This document shows positions 52,515 to 60,282 of a DNA stretch of 64,000 bases, in pieces. The translations under genes were made by a program, and so were the position numbers. Positions within the stretch are counted from its first letter, which is position 1. Each line of letters begins with the position of its first letter. Under the pieces are notes generated by a model. It searched no databases. It was given only the letters and a program-made list of their open reading frames with translations, and had not been told where the DNA came from. Source of the stretch: Flavobacterium microcysteis (GTDB lineage Bacteria; Bacteroidota; Bacteroidia; Flavobacteriales; Flavobacteriaceae); the NCBI RefSeq assembly GCF_006385255.1, contig NZ_VFJE01000052.1:248001-312000 (forward strand), read 5' to 3'.

Positions 52515-53639
52515 TTATTTACTTTTCTCCTCTTTTCTCGCAATTAACAGTAAGTCGGTTACGGGATTATTTGTTGGTCCTTTGTACTTTTTACGGCGTT
52601 CGTCAATGATGGTAAATCCGTTTGTTTGTAATGTTGTCAGTAAAAAATCAGCTGGATAATAATGCATGTATATGGCATCGCCGGAACTTCCTTTTTCCCA
52701 TCCTGATGTTTCATAGTCATTTTCCATAGTACTTATGAAAAGTAGGCCATTTTGCTCTAGTCTGTTGTATGCGTCTGCAATGAGTTTTTGGGTTTCTTCT
52801 TTGGAAAGATAGGGCAAGCAAAATGCAGCTACAATACCATCGTAGTTTTTAGAGTCTTTGCCCAAATCCCGACAGTCCATCAGTCCGAATGTTGCAGATG
52901 GATTATTGGCTTTTGCCAATTCAATCATTCTTGGAGCCAGATCAGTAGCCAGTATTCTAAAATCCGGACGTTTTTCGAGTAAATATTTTGTGACATTGCC
53001 TGGACCGCAAGCAAGTTCCAGGATTGAGGCATTGGGTTTTAGAATGTTATCGCAAAACAGGTTTAGGGAATCAGCATATAATCCTACATCCATAAATTTA
53101 TCCTGATATCTATCCGCTAGTTTGTCAAAAAGGGCTACTGCTATTTTTGTTTTATCAATTGTTTTAGGTTTCACGGGAATCCAGATTTCTTCTTCTGATT
53201 CCGGGCTGCCTTGTTTGTATTTGTCGCCTAACAATTCGAAATGTTCTCTGGTGTCAAGCATGTAGTCTGAATTAGGAAGCCAGGTATTAAAAATATATCC
53301 AAATATTTCTGCTCCGGTTTCGGGTCCGCCTTTGTGTGTAAAAACAGCATATTCTCCGCCTTGTATGGTATAGCTTTCCATGCCATCAGGAATGGCTTCA
53401 AAATTATCTACTGCAACAGCTGCCCATTTTGTAAATTTCCTGTCTAGGCTAAAGTTTTCAAAATAGGTAGTATCATATAGCTGCATGGAAAAAAAGTCCG
53501 TATTCAGGCTGTTTATAACTTCCTTTCGTCTGGGCATAAAAGCGCTCCAAAGTGCAAATGTTTGGTTATTGGCTAACGACATTTCCTTGTGTATTCCAAC
53601 AAGACGTGTTAAGGGAAGTGTTTTTAGTATAGGCTCCAT
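52515..53639 (-). CDS. GyrI-like effector-binding domain fused to a SAM methyltransferase
   Basis: 374 residues. Residues 1-158 are a GyrI-like/AraC-effector-binding domain (LTRLVGIHKEMS, YTIQGGEYAVFTHKGG, EIFGYIFNTWLPNSDY, EEEIWIPVKP). Residues about 165-374 are a class I methyltransferase with motif I ILELACGPGN (206-215), ILATDLAPRMIELAK and a YDGIVAAFCLPYLSKEE segment. There is no DNA-binding domain. The likely idea is small-molecule binding coupled to methyl transfer, perhaps modifying a drug-like or secondary compound; this is inference. YdcF-like gene lies 4 bp upstream, suggesting an operon. Confidence 0.88.
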   Translation of the reverse strand: MEPILKTLPLTRLVGIHKEMSLANNQTFALWSAFMPRRKEVINSLNTDFFSMQLYDTTYFENFSLDRKFTKWAAVAVDNFEAIPDGMESYTIQGGEYAVFTHKGGPETGAEIFGYIFNTWLPNSDYMLDTREHFELLGDKYKQGSPESEEEIWIPVKPKTIDKTKIAVALFDKLADRYQDKFMDVGLYADSLNLFCDNILKPNASILELACGPGNVTKYLLEKRPDFRILATDLAPRMIELAKANNPSATFGLMDCRDLGKDSKNYDGIVAAFCLPYLSKEETQKLIADAYNRLEQNGLLFISTMENDYETSGWEKGSSGDAIYMHYYPADFLLTTLQTNGFTIIDERRKKYKGPTNNPVTDLLLIARKEEKSK

Positions 53640-53643
53640 ATCC

Positions 53644-54210
53644 TTATTTTAATCGGTCGTAATAATAAGCAAAAAATTCTCTGAACAGCGAATAAAAATC
53701 CCTGTATTCCGAATAATCAGGACTTACACTGCTTACTTTTTCAAGACCTTCTTTCTTGAACAGCATTTTGGTTCTCGTTAGGTGAAAGTATTGGGAAACA
53801 ACAATAATACTGTTGTAATGCAGGCTGTCTTTCATTTGAAGTGTATTTGCCACAGTAGCAGTAGTATTATTACCTTTATTGTCTACAATAATCAAAGATT
53901 CCGGCATTCCTTTTCCTAACAGATAGTCTTTCATCTTGTCACCTTCCAAAAAACCTTCTTTTCCTAGTCCGCCGCTGACGATAATCTTTTTTACCCGTCC
54001 GTCTTGGTATAGCTTCAGGCCGCATTCCATTCGTTTCTCCAATCGTTCAGACAAAGTACCATCCGTATTTACTGTTGTCCCTAAAATTACTGCTATATCG
54101 GCTGACTTTCCTTCGTCTTTGTTTCCATCAGTGATGATGTAGATAATGTGTATGCTGAACCATAAAAAAAGAAGAATACTGAATAGTTTTATTATTTTTT
54201 TGTAGTTCAT
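53644..54210 (-). CDS. YdcF/SanA/ElyC family (DUF218) membrane-anchored protein
   Basis: 189 residues from ATG 54210 (a TTG at 54222 and ATG at 54219 are also in frame). One N-terminal transmembrane segment (about 6-26) is followed by the DUF218 Rossmann-like domain: DIAVILGTTVNTDGTLSERL, KIIVSGGLGKEGF, DNKGNNTTATVANT and VVSQYFHLTRTKMLF. Family members affect cell envelope integrity or bind SAM; exact activity is unknown. It precedes the GyrI-methyltransferase gene by 4 bp. Confidence 0.88.
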   Translation of the reverse strand: MNYKKIIKLFSILLFLWFSIHIIYIITDGNKDEGKSADIAVILGTTVNTDGTLSERLEKRMECGLKLYQDGRVKKIIVSGGLGKEGFLEGDKMKDYLLGKGMPESLIIVDNKGNNTTATVANTLQMKDSLHYNSIIVVSQYFHLTRTKMLFKKEGLEKVSSVSPDYSEYRDFYSLFREFFAYYYDRLK

Positions 54211-54251
54211 GAGGTACATCAAATTATGAATAACTTATCCTTTCAGTTAGC

Positions 54252-54797
54252 TTATTTTTCATTCTTACTTTCATTTAAAAACCCCTCAAGAGCATTTAAA
54301 TAATCCGTTTCAATATCAATTATCCTTATAGAGTTAAATTCAAAATTTTCTTCTCCTATAAATACACCTTTGACACTCAACTTGTTTATTCTAAATGATT
54401 TTTCATTTATTTTAGTAATTAACCCTATAATACAGTATTCACTACTTTCAAATTCAAATGCAACTAATTTTGAAGTATTTAAAAAGCTTAAAAGTAAACT
54501 TTGATAACTTTCAAGTAGTAAATCGGAAAAGGAATCTGATATTTTCTCATCATACCTCATCTTAATTATCTTATAATCAATCAATTCTTCAGATACTTCT
54601 ACTACTTTCTTTATATATTTTTTATTAATAAAAGAATATCCGTCTAATACATAATCTACAAGATTATGATTCACTAAAACCCATTGATTTCCTTCTTTTA
54701 TTTTAACACCTGTAATCAACTTTGATCTTCTGCTAATTTTTATGTCTATCAGCTCCATAGTATATTTTAAATTATTTATAATGTCTTCTTCCTGCAT
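54252..54797 (-). CDS. unknown protein of the island, WYL/SH3-like beta character
   Basis: 181 residues from ATG 54797 (a longer frame to a TTG at 54836 exists). Cytosolic, strongly AT-biased codons (many AAA, ATA, TTA). C-terminal segment INKLSVKGVFIGEENFEFNS alternates like a small beta barrel and ends in DIETDYLNALEGFLNES. No family recognised. It is the last gene of a one-strand row of similar unknown genes (to 57541). Confidence 0.6.
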   Translation of the reverse strand: MQEEDIINNLKYTMELIDIKISRRSKLITGVKIKEGNQWVLVNHNLVDYVLDGYSFINKKYIKKVVEVSEELIDYKIIKMRYDEKISDSFSDLLLESYQSLLLSFLNTSKLVAFEFESSEYCIIGLITKINEKSFRINKLSVKGVFIGEENFEFNSIRIIDIETDYLNALEGFLNESKNEK

Positions 54798-54863
54798 TTC
54801 CTTTTTTCCTCCTTTATGCAAGTGTGGGTTCAGCAATAGCTATTGTCTAATCTGTTGCAGTTG

Positions 54864-55256
54864 CTAATGATTTTGTGCTATTATATAAAAAGTTATTCCT
54901 AGGAAAAGAATTGTAGAAACCAAATAAGCTATTATGCAAATATTTCCTTTTATTACTGCTGAATCTGCTTCATCTTCATACCGTTCAATTATTTGCTTGT
55001 ATCTTTTTTTATATAGAAAAGTAAATGACAGGATAACTAATAATAGAAAATATAATACTATCGGATAGATTGGTGATAATATTTTTTTGGGGATATTACC
55101 AGTAATACAATCAAACAGAACATAGGATAAACACATCAAATTAAATAATAATGCTCCTCCAACACCTATAATTGTTGAACCAACCGGTGTGGTGAAATTG
55201 TTTACCGAAAGTTGCATTCTATAAAACCTATAAAAAATAAAATCTACAATTCTCAT
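54864..55256 (-). CDS. small membrane protein of the island family (intact member)
   Basis: 130 residues: an N-terminal segment with DFIFYRFYR, two central transmembrane segments (about 28-48 and 62-82), a basic cytosolic loop with YKKRYKQIIERYEDE, and a C-terminal transmembrane segment (about 104-126). The plan (Y-rich amphipathic start, two helices, KxxKxxxxKY loop, final helix) matches the two frameshifted genes at 55372-55753 and 57145-57541, so this is a divergent, intact relative. Function unknown. Confidence 0.6.
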   Translation of the reverse strand: MRIVDFIFYRFYRMQLSVNNFTTPVGSTIIGVGGALLFNLMCLSYVLFDCITGNIPKKILSPIYPIVLYFLLLVILSFTFLYKKRYKQIIERYEDEADSAVIKGNICIIAYLVSTILFLGITFYIIAQNH

Positions 55257-55288
55257 TTATATTTTGATTTATTAGGATTAAAATGAGC

Positions 55289-55345
55289 TTAAAGAAAACT
55301 CATCAAAATTCTTGATTGTTTATGCGCTGAAAGTGAATATCCGTT
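55289..55345 (-). pseudogene. relic of a second copy of the 211-residue membrane protein gene
   Basis: The minus strand encodes NGYSLSAHKQSRILMSFL before a stop, aligning with residues 2-19 of the intact gene at 56431-57066 (NQFTFNVYKQSRVLWCLF). At DNA level, ATAAACAATCAAGA is identical in both. There is no start codon and the rest of the gene is missing, so this looks like the remains of a duplicated copy. Confidence 0.55.
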
Positions 55346-55371
55346 TTAATTTTCAAAAATAATTCATTCAA

Positions 55372-55753
55372 TTATCTTAAAAGTATCAAAAGAACGATAA
55401 ACGGTGCTATTAGATATAAGAAAAGATTAATAATTTTCTTTCTCCTATTATTATCATATTTCTGATGAAATTCTTTTAATAATCGTTTTGTTCTTTTTCG
55501 GTTATAAAACAGAATAAATAGTATTAGTGTAGGAACGGACCATATTAAATTTGTAGACTTACTTGTTCCGTACCGTCCAAAATCAAATCTCACAGCATAG
55601 ATTCCCATTATATTCAATATAATTTTTAGTAGTATAAGAAAGTGGATAAAAGCAGTAAGAAACACGTGAATACTCCCAGATATTCTTCCATCACTATTAC
55701 GTTTTTCCCAATATCTATAAAAAAAAACAATAAATAAAATTATAAATGTTCAT
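55372..55753 (-). pseudogene. small membrane protein gene frameshifted at an A9 run
   Basis: From ATG 55753 the frame reads MNIYNFIYCFF then hits a stop after nine T residues (A9 on the plus strand, 55719-55727). Removing one base gives YRYWEKRNSDGRISGSIHV joined to the open frame that ends at 55372 (127 residues in total), matching the paralogue at 57145-57541 throughout (IYNFIYCFFYKFWEKRGSDG). Either a phase-variable or slippage-rescued gene, a true pseudogene, or a homopolymer sequencing error. It begins 1 bp after the stop of the next upstream gene. Confidence 0.8.
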
Positions 55754-55754
55754 G

Positions 55755-56408
55755 TTAATCTAAAGAGAGATTACCCGTTTTTAAAATTCCTAAAAAAGAT
55801 TCTATATTAAAATATTTTCCATCATACATATCAACTTTAATACTATTATTAAAAAACTCCAGGTTACTTTCATCATATTCAATCAGCTCTTTTACAAAAG
55901 CTAAATAATCGGGTTTATGGGTGATTCTAAATAGAATTAAGCTTGCCAGTAATTGTTCGTTTTGATGATAAACTTCATGATCTCTTATATAGGTTAAATT
56001 TTCCAATAGAGCGTCTATGTATAAAAACTTAATGTTTTTGTTTAAATACTGTAAGGATGCCAAAACTAAAAAATTATTGTCTTCCGCATCGATTATTAAA
56101 AGTTCGAGAATCTTACTGTAGCTAATATCCAAACCAAAATCTGTTGCAAAATAGATTAAATCAGACAAAAACTCTTTGTTTTCATGTTCCAGATTTGAAT
56201 TGATAAAATTTTCGATGTACAATAATTCTTTCTGATGGAAATGAGCATATTCTTTTAAAAAAGATTCAACAAGCTCTTTCTCTTTTAAATTTAAAATAAA
56301 GCTTATGTCATCTAAAGAAAGATGAATTTTATCTTCACATAATTGCAGGATAATTTTATGAGCTTCTATAAAATTGAGCTTCTCTATATTTATTAATCTT
56401 TCATTCAT
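55755..56408 (-). CDS. unknown helical protein, HEAT-like, of the island
   Basis: 217 residues, acidic, all helix by composition, with repeated leucine-rich helical pairs of about 35 residues reminiscent of HEAT repeats (FLVLASLQYLNKNIKFLYIDALLENL). Such helical-repeat proteins are common among immunity proteins of polymorphic toxins. No toxin is adjacent. Its stop is 1 bp from the ATG of the frameshifted membrane-protein gene, so the two would be translated together. Confidence 0.65.
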   Translation of the reverse strand: MNERLINIEKLNFIEAHKIILQLCEDKIHLSLDDISFILNLKEKELVESFLKEYAHFHQKELLYIENFINSNLEHENKEFLSDLIYFATDFGLDISYSKILELLIIDAEDNNFLVLASLQYLNKNIKFLYIDALLENLTYIRDHEVYHQNEQLLASLILFRITHKPDYLAFVKELIEYDESNLEFFNNSIKVDMYDGKYFNIESFLGILKTGNLSLD

Positions 56409-56430
56409 TGCTTTTTCTTATGCAGTAGAT

Positions 56431-57066
56431 TTATTCTTTTAATTTACTTTTCATGTACGTTTTATGCAGTAGCATCTGAGGAATGAACATCAAACAGATA
56501 AAAAGAAATTGTACTTTAAACACATTACATAGTATGGATATTACGATTGCTATTATTGAAAAAAGCAGGACAAGGTTAGTTAGCTTATAGGCTAATTTTA
56601 AATATCCTTTTCTAGCAAATTCATCCCAACTATCAATTATTTCAGGACTATATGGCTTCGTAATTGTTCTCAGATACGTAATAAAATCAGATGCATCCCG
56701 GGAGCCAATTTTTGAATTATTTATATAAATAACCCGATCAGAAGTTTTAATCTTTTTTAATAATCTTCCTTCATCAATAACCATAACTCTGATATCTTCA
56801 AGGTTAACGACTTCTATATCCTTATAATTAAATAATGTTTTTCTTTTCCATTCAAAATTTAGTTTTTCATCCTTAACGGTTATAACTATGTGTCCAACCA
56901 CATAATAATACAACACTATCAAAAAGATTGGAAATAGTAAAAAGGCAATAAAAAAGGAATTAAAATGGGACGCAATAAGTATAGAACCAATAAACAAAAA
57001 TGGGGATAAAAAAAGACACCATAAAACTCTTGATTGTTTATATACATTAAAAGTAAATTGATTCAT
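56431..57066 (-). CDS. membrane protein with PH-like middle domain
   Basis: 211 residues: two N-terminal transmembrane segments (about 14-36 and 38-62), a soluble PH-like region (about 63-140, HIVITVKDEKLNFEWKRKTLFNYKDIEVV), and two C-terminal transmembrane segments (about 160-182 and 184-202). Function unknown. A relic of a second copy lies at 55289-55345. Same strand and spacing as the rest of the island. Confidence 0.65.
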   Translation of the reverse strand: MNQFTFNVYKQSRVLWCLFLSPFLFIGSILIASHFNSFFIAFLLFPIFLIVLYYYVVGHIVITVKDEKLNFEWKRKTLFNYKDIEVVNLEDIRVMVIDEGRLLKKIKTSDRVIYINNSKIGSRDASDFITYLRTITKPYSPEIIDSWDEFARKGYLKLAYKLTNLVLLFSIIAIVISILCNVFKVQFLFICLMFIPQMLLHKTYMKSKLKE

Positions 57067-57144
57067 TCTTAATTTTTGTGTTCGTAATTCTTATATCTAT
57101 AAAAAAAGGGTTCCTAACCCATCGGCCTATAACCAGACTGTCTT

Positions 57145-57541
57145 TTAGAATTTTTGCCTAATTACTCCAAGAGCTATAAGCACTAGTATAGGCAATACAA
57201 AATAGCAGAGAATCCTTATAGTGTTTTTTTTTATTATCCTTATATTCAATATAATATTTCTTCAACAATCTCTTTGTTCTGTTTTTATTGTAAAATAAAA
57301 AACAACAAATGGTCATAGGTATACACCATAAGAGGTAGGTTGTTTTATTGGTTCCATACTCACCATAATTCGGTAGCTTATAGATTATACTTCCTGTTAT
57401 GCTTCTAACAATCTCTCTTACTAAAAGTAGTTGAATTAACAGTGCACACAAAACATGTATACTACCTGTTAACCGGCCGTCACTACCTCTTTTTTCCCAG
57501 AACTTATAAAAAAAGCAATATATAAAATTGTAGATGCTCAT
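57145..57541 (-). pseudogene. small membrane protein gene frameshifted near its 3' end at an A9 run
   Basis: The frame from ATG 57541 is open to TAG at 57158 (127 residues), but after DNKKK the tail is CIAYTSAYSSWSN, not membrane-like. The coding strand has A9 there (T9 at 57224-57232). With one A fewer the tail reads NTIRILCYFVLPILVLIA, a good transmembrane helix like that of the paralogue (FLYLIAPFIVLLILLR), stopping at 57145. So the gene appears shifted by one base; same options as for the 55372-55753 gene. Confidence 0.75.
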
Positions 57542-57645
57542 AATTCAGAGTTGAGACCTTAGCTTGGACAAAATTGACAATTTATCTCTTGCCGCAAATA
57601 TATTCTATTTGATTGGGAGGAATGAGTTTGGGTTTTAAAAATAAT

Positions 57646-57675
57646 AAAAAACTGCAAGATTGACTTGCAGTTTTT
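57646..57675 (-). terminator. terminator after the beta-helix gene
   Basis: AAAAACTGCAAG / CTTGCAGTTTTT with a 5-base loop, downstream of the minus-strand gene ending at 57698. Confidence 0.85.
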
Positions 57676-57697
57676 AAACGTATGAAATAGTGTTTTT

Positions 57698-59830
57698 TTA
57701 ATTAACCTTATTAATACTAATCAGCTGCCAAAACTCTCTATAGGTAACACCTCCATTTACAAAAGTCCCATCTACTTTTATAAAAGTAGCTGTTTCGCCA
57801 TAACCTAGAGAAACTGGGCTTGCTTTGGTCAATAAGATATTTTTTGAGGTATCAAACTTCACATAATTGCCATTGGATCGTATTGTTACGGTTTCACCTG
57901 CGCTCAAAACTGACTTTATTTCATTGATTTGTAAAGCAGAACTATTAACTGTTACAAATCTATATCCACCCGCATTGATTGCATTTGCTGTGCTATTGAT
58001 AATATTATTATCAATCCCATAAGTCATCCCTAATTGCGGAATTTGGAAAGAATTATTAGATGCATTTATTTGGGAATCGACACTGTAGTTTCTAATAAAT
58101 AAATTGTTTTCATTATAAATATCGGTAACGGCAACATAGTTTCCTTGCACATTTACCTGGGCACCTTCCGTATAGATACAACTTCCTGTAGGAATACCGC
58201 CTATAACATTTGCTGTAGTTACCTTATTGTAATACGATCCAAATCCCGAAGCATTTGCGAATCGGCTATTAATAATATTTATTCCTCTACTCGGAAGAGG
58301 CGGTACCGTATTACTTTGGACTATACCAACTGCACGATCAAGCATCTCGAACCAGCAATTATCAAAAGTAATATTTTCACCAAATTTTATAAAAGCGCCA
58401 TATTCCGAATACTGGAAAGTACAGGTAATAAATTTTACCACGGAAGACTGAACATGGGCATTACTTTCAATTACAACATTAAAATATTTACTCATGGTCA
58501 TTGATGTTGCATTCGGATTATCAAAACCTACGTAGCGTCCATCAAAACCACAATTTATAAAAGTCATCTGTCCTTGCTGCCCCTGAATCAATAAACAAGC
58601 TGAAGCATCTGTCTGACGTGCAATATTGACATTCTCAAATATAAGATCTTGATTAGGAAGCTTATAATTATAGTTTGCTCCACCACCTCCTTCTAATATT
58701 ATCCCAGATCCATTGAACTGGTTGATGCGTATATTTTTAAACGTAGCGTTCCATAGTCCACCATCATTATTAGTCCCTCCGGGTTTTGCTTTTAAATATA
58801 TAGCATTTTTTGTATTATTTTCATCGTATTTAACTCCACCTGTTAGGGTTAAATTTGAAATATTTACACCTAAAATCCTTCCTGAATCCATTTCAATCAT
58901 ATTCCCATTTTTTTGATCATTTGATGCAGTTAAGATGGTAGTTGCTGTACTTTCTCCTTCAATACTGACACCACTTTTTAATATTAAAGGGTTTTTAATT
59001 AAATAATTCCCTGTAGGTATGTACACTACAGATCCAGCGTAGGTTTTGTTAGTGTAGTATGCACCATTTTCATTTGAATTTTCGGCATTTTTAGCTGCAA
59101 AATCAATGGCTTTTTGAATTCTTTCACCATCTTGTATGTCAAAACCAATGACACCAAAGTATCTAATGTTAATCCTTCCATCAATAAGCCTAAACCAGCC
59201 ACCGGTAGCAACTCCAGCAGGTCTAACAATGGTACCGTCATTGTCTGGAAATTTGTTATCGGTTGCGAGAAGATCACGCCAGATAAAATTTCCCTGACCA
59301 CCATCACCATAATTGCTATGTCCTTTTATGTAAACAATTTCACCTGGACTTCCCACTTTTGTTCTTAACTCGCTTATCGTATTATATACTCTGATTGCTG
59401 TATTGGTATTTTGAGAAGTTTGTGAAAACAAGGCGTAAGGGACACTCAATAATTGATTTCCTCCTGATATGGTAAAATTAGTACCTCCATCAGGATCGAT
59501 TAAAATGTTCAAGTATTTGTTAGTATTATTTCCCCAATTAATTTGGCTGAATAAGACATTATTGGCTGGAGTAGAATTCCCTATGTTAATACTATACTGT
59601 CCATATACATTCGTATGTATCGGAGAGAATGTTTCCGTGAATATTGGCGTGCCTAAAAATGGATTGGTTGTATAATCTAGTATTTCAACTTTGATTGTTA
59701 CATTAGCATTACTAACAATCTGCCCATTAGACCTGTATACTGTTCCTCTATGGCTTATTCCTTGTGGTGGTGGCGTTTGTGAGAACACATTAAAACTCAC
59801 TAAAAATATAAAGTAAACTATTTTTCTCAT
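57698..59830 (-). CDS. secreted right-handed beta-helix protein (pectate lyase/tailspike-like)
   Basis: 710 residues: signal peptide (1-17, VFSQ end); an N-terminal beta-sandwich (about 20-138) ending in LLSVPYALFSQ, a motif seen in fibre-like Bacteroidota surface proteins; a tailspike-type connector (GDGGQGNFIWRD, GGWFRLIDGRINIRYFGV); and a long pectate-lyase-3 type beta-helix (about 225-620). The C-terminal domain (about 640-710) ends in FWQLISINKVN and is not a T9SS sorting domain. Probably binds or cleaves polysaccharide at the surface. It overlaps the preceding gene by 4 bp. Confidence 0.82.
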   Translation of the reverse strand: MRKIVYFIFLVSFNVFSQTPPPQGISHRGTVYRSNGQIVSNANVTIKVEILDYTTNPFLGTPIFTETFSPIHTNVYGQYSINIGNSTPANNVLFSQINWGNNTNKYLNILIDPDGGTNFTISGGNQLLSVPYALFSQTSQNTNTAIRVYNTISELRTKVGSPGEIVYIKGHSNYGDGGQGNFIWRDLLATDNKFPDNDGTIVRPAGVATGGWFRLIDGRINIRYFGVIGFDIQDGERIQKAIDFAAKNAENSNENGAYYTNKTYAGSVVYIPTGNYLIKNPLILKSGVSIEGESTATTILTASNDQKNGNMIEMDSGRILGVNISNLTLTGGVKYDENNTKNAIYLKAKPGGTNNDGGLWNATFKNIRINQFNGSGIILEGGGGANYNYKLPNQDLIFENVNIARQTDASACLLIQGQQGQMTFINCGFDGRYVGFDNPNATSMTMSKYFNVVIESNAHVQSSVVKFITCTFQYSEYGAFIKFGENITFDNCWFEMLDRAVGIVQSNTVPPLPSRGINIINSRFANASGFGSYYNKVTTANVIGGIPTGSCIYTEGAQVNVQGNYVAVTDIYNENNLFIRNYSVDSQINASNNSFQIPQLGMTYGIDNNIINSTANAINAGGYRFVTVNSSALQINEIKSVLSAGETVTIRSNGNYVKFDTSKNILLTKASPVSLGYGETATFIKVDGTFVNGGVTYREFWQLISINKVN

Positions 59831-60282
59831 TGCTTAATAATTTTAAAAGTTTTTGAACTGGAAATATCTGTTTTTAGTATATAGGTTCCTTGTGCCAAAC
59901 GAGATAAATCTATTTGGTTATTTACCACTTCTTGATTTAAAACCATCTTGCCTTCTGAAGAAAAAATAAATATTTCTCCTACGGGCTTTCCACTTATAGA
60001 ACTTATATTTAAAATGGCTGATACAGGATTCGGATATACAATAATATCATCAACATCCTCAAGCAAATTCTCCTGTTCTTTTGGAATAATTTCTATAGAT
60101 TTTGATACTATGTCTTCATTTTGAATTTTGAAAACCACAAAAACTTCTCCCGTATTAAAACTCATGTAACCCGAATAATTAGCAGAACTGCCAACTATAC
60201 CCTCTGACTGTGAAAACATGCTGGAATATAATCCCAACGCTATCAATGTTAACAGATTTTTTCTATTGCCTATCATAAACAT
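59827..60282 (-). CDS. small secreted protein with T9SS type A sorting domain
   Basis: 151 residues: a signal peptide (about 1-26, SSMFSQ end), about 50 residues of beta-rich linker (SANYSGYMSFNTGEVFVVFKI), and a type A T9SS C-terminal sorting domain (about 78-151: VYPNPVSAILNI, GEIFIFSSEGKMV, LAQGTYILKTDI). Apart from the sorting domain almost no cargo is present. The stop overlaps the start of the beta-helix gene (ATGA-type overlap), so the two are translationally coupled. Confidence 0.85.
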   Translation of the reverse strand: MFMIGNRKNLLTLIALGLYSSMFSQSEGIVGSSANYSGYMSFNTGEVFVVFKIQNEDIVSKSIEIIPKEQENLLEDVDDIIVYPNPVSAILNISSISGKPVGEIFIFSSEGKMVLNQEVVNNQIDLSRLAQGTYILKTDISSSKTFKIIKQ

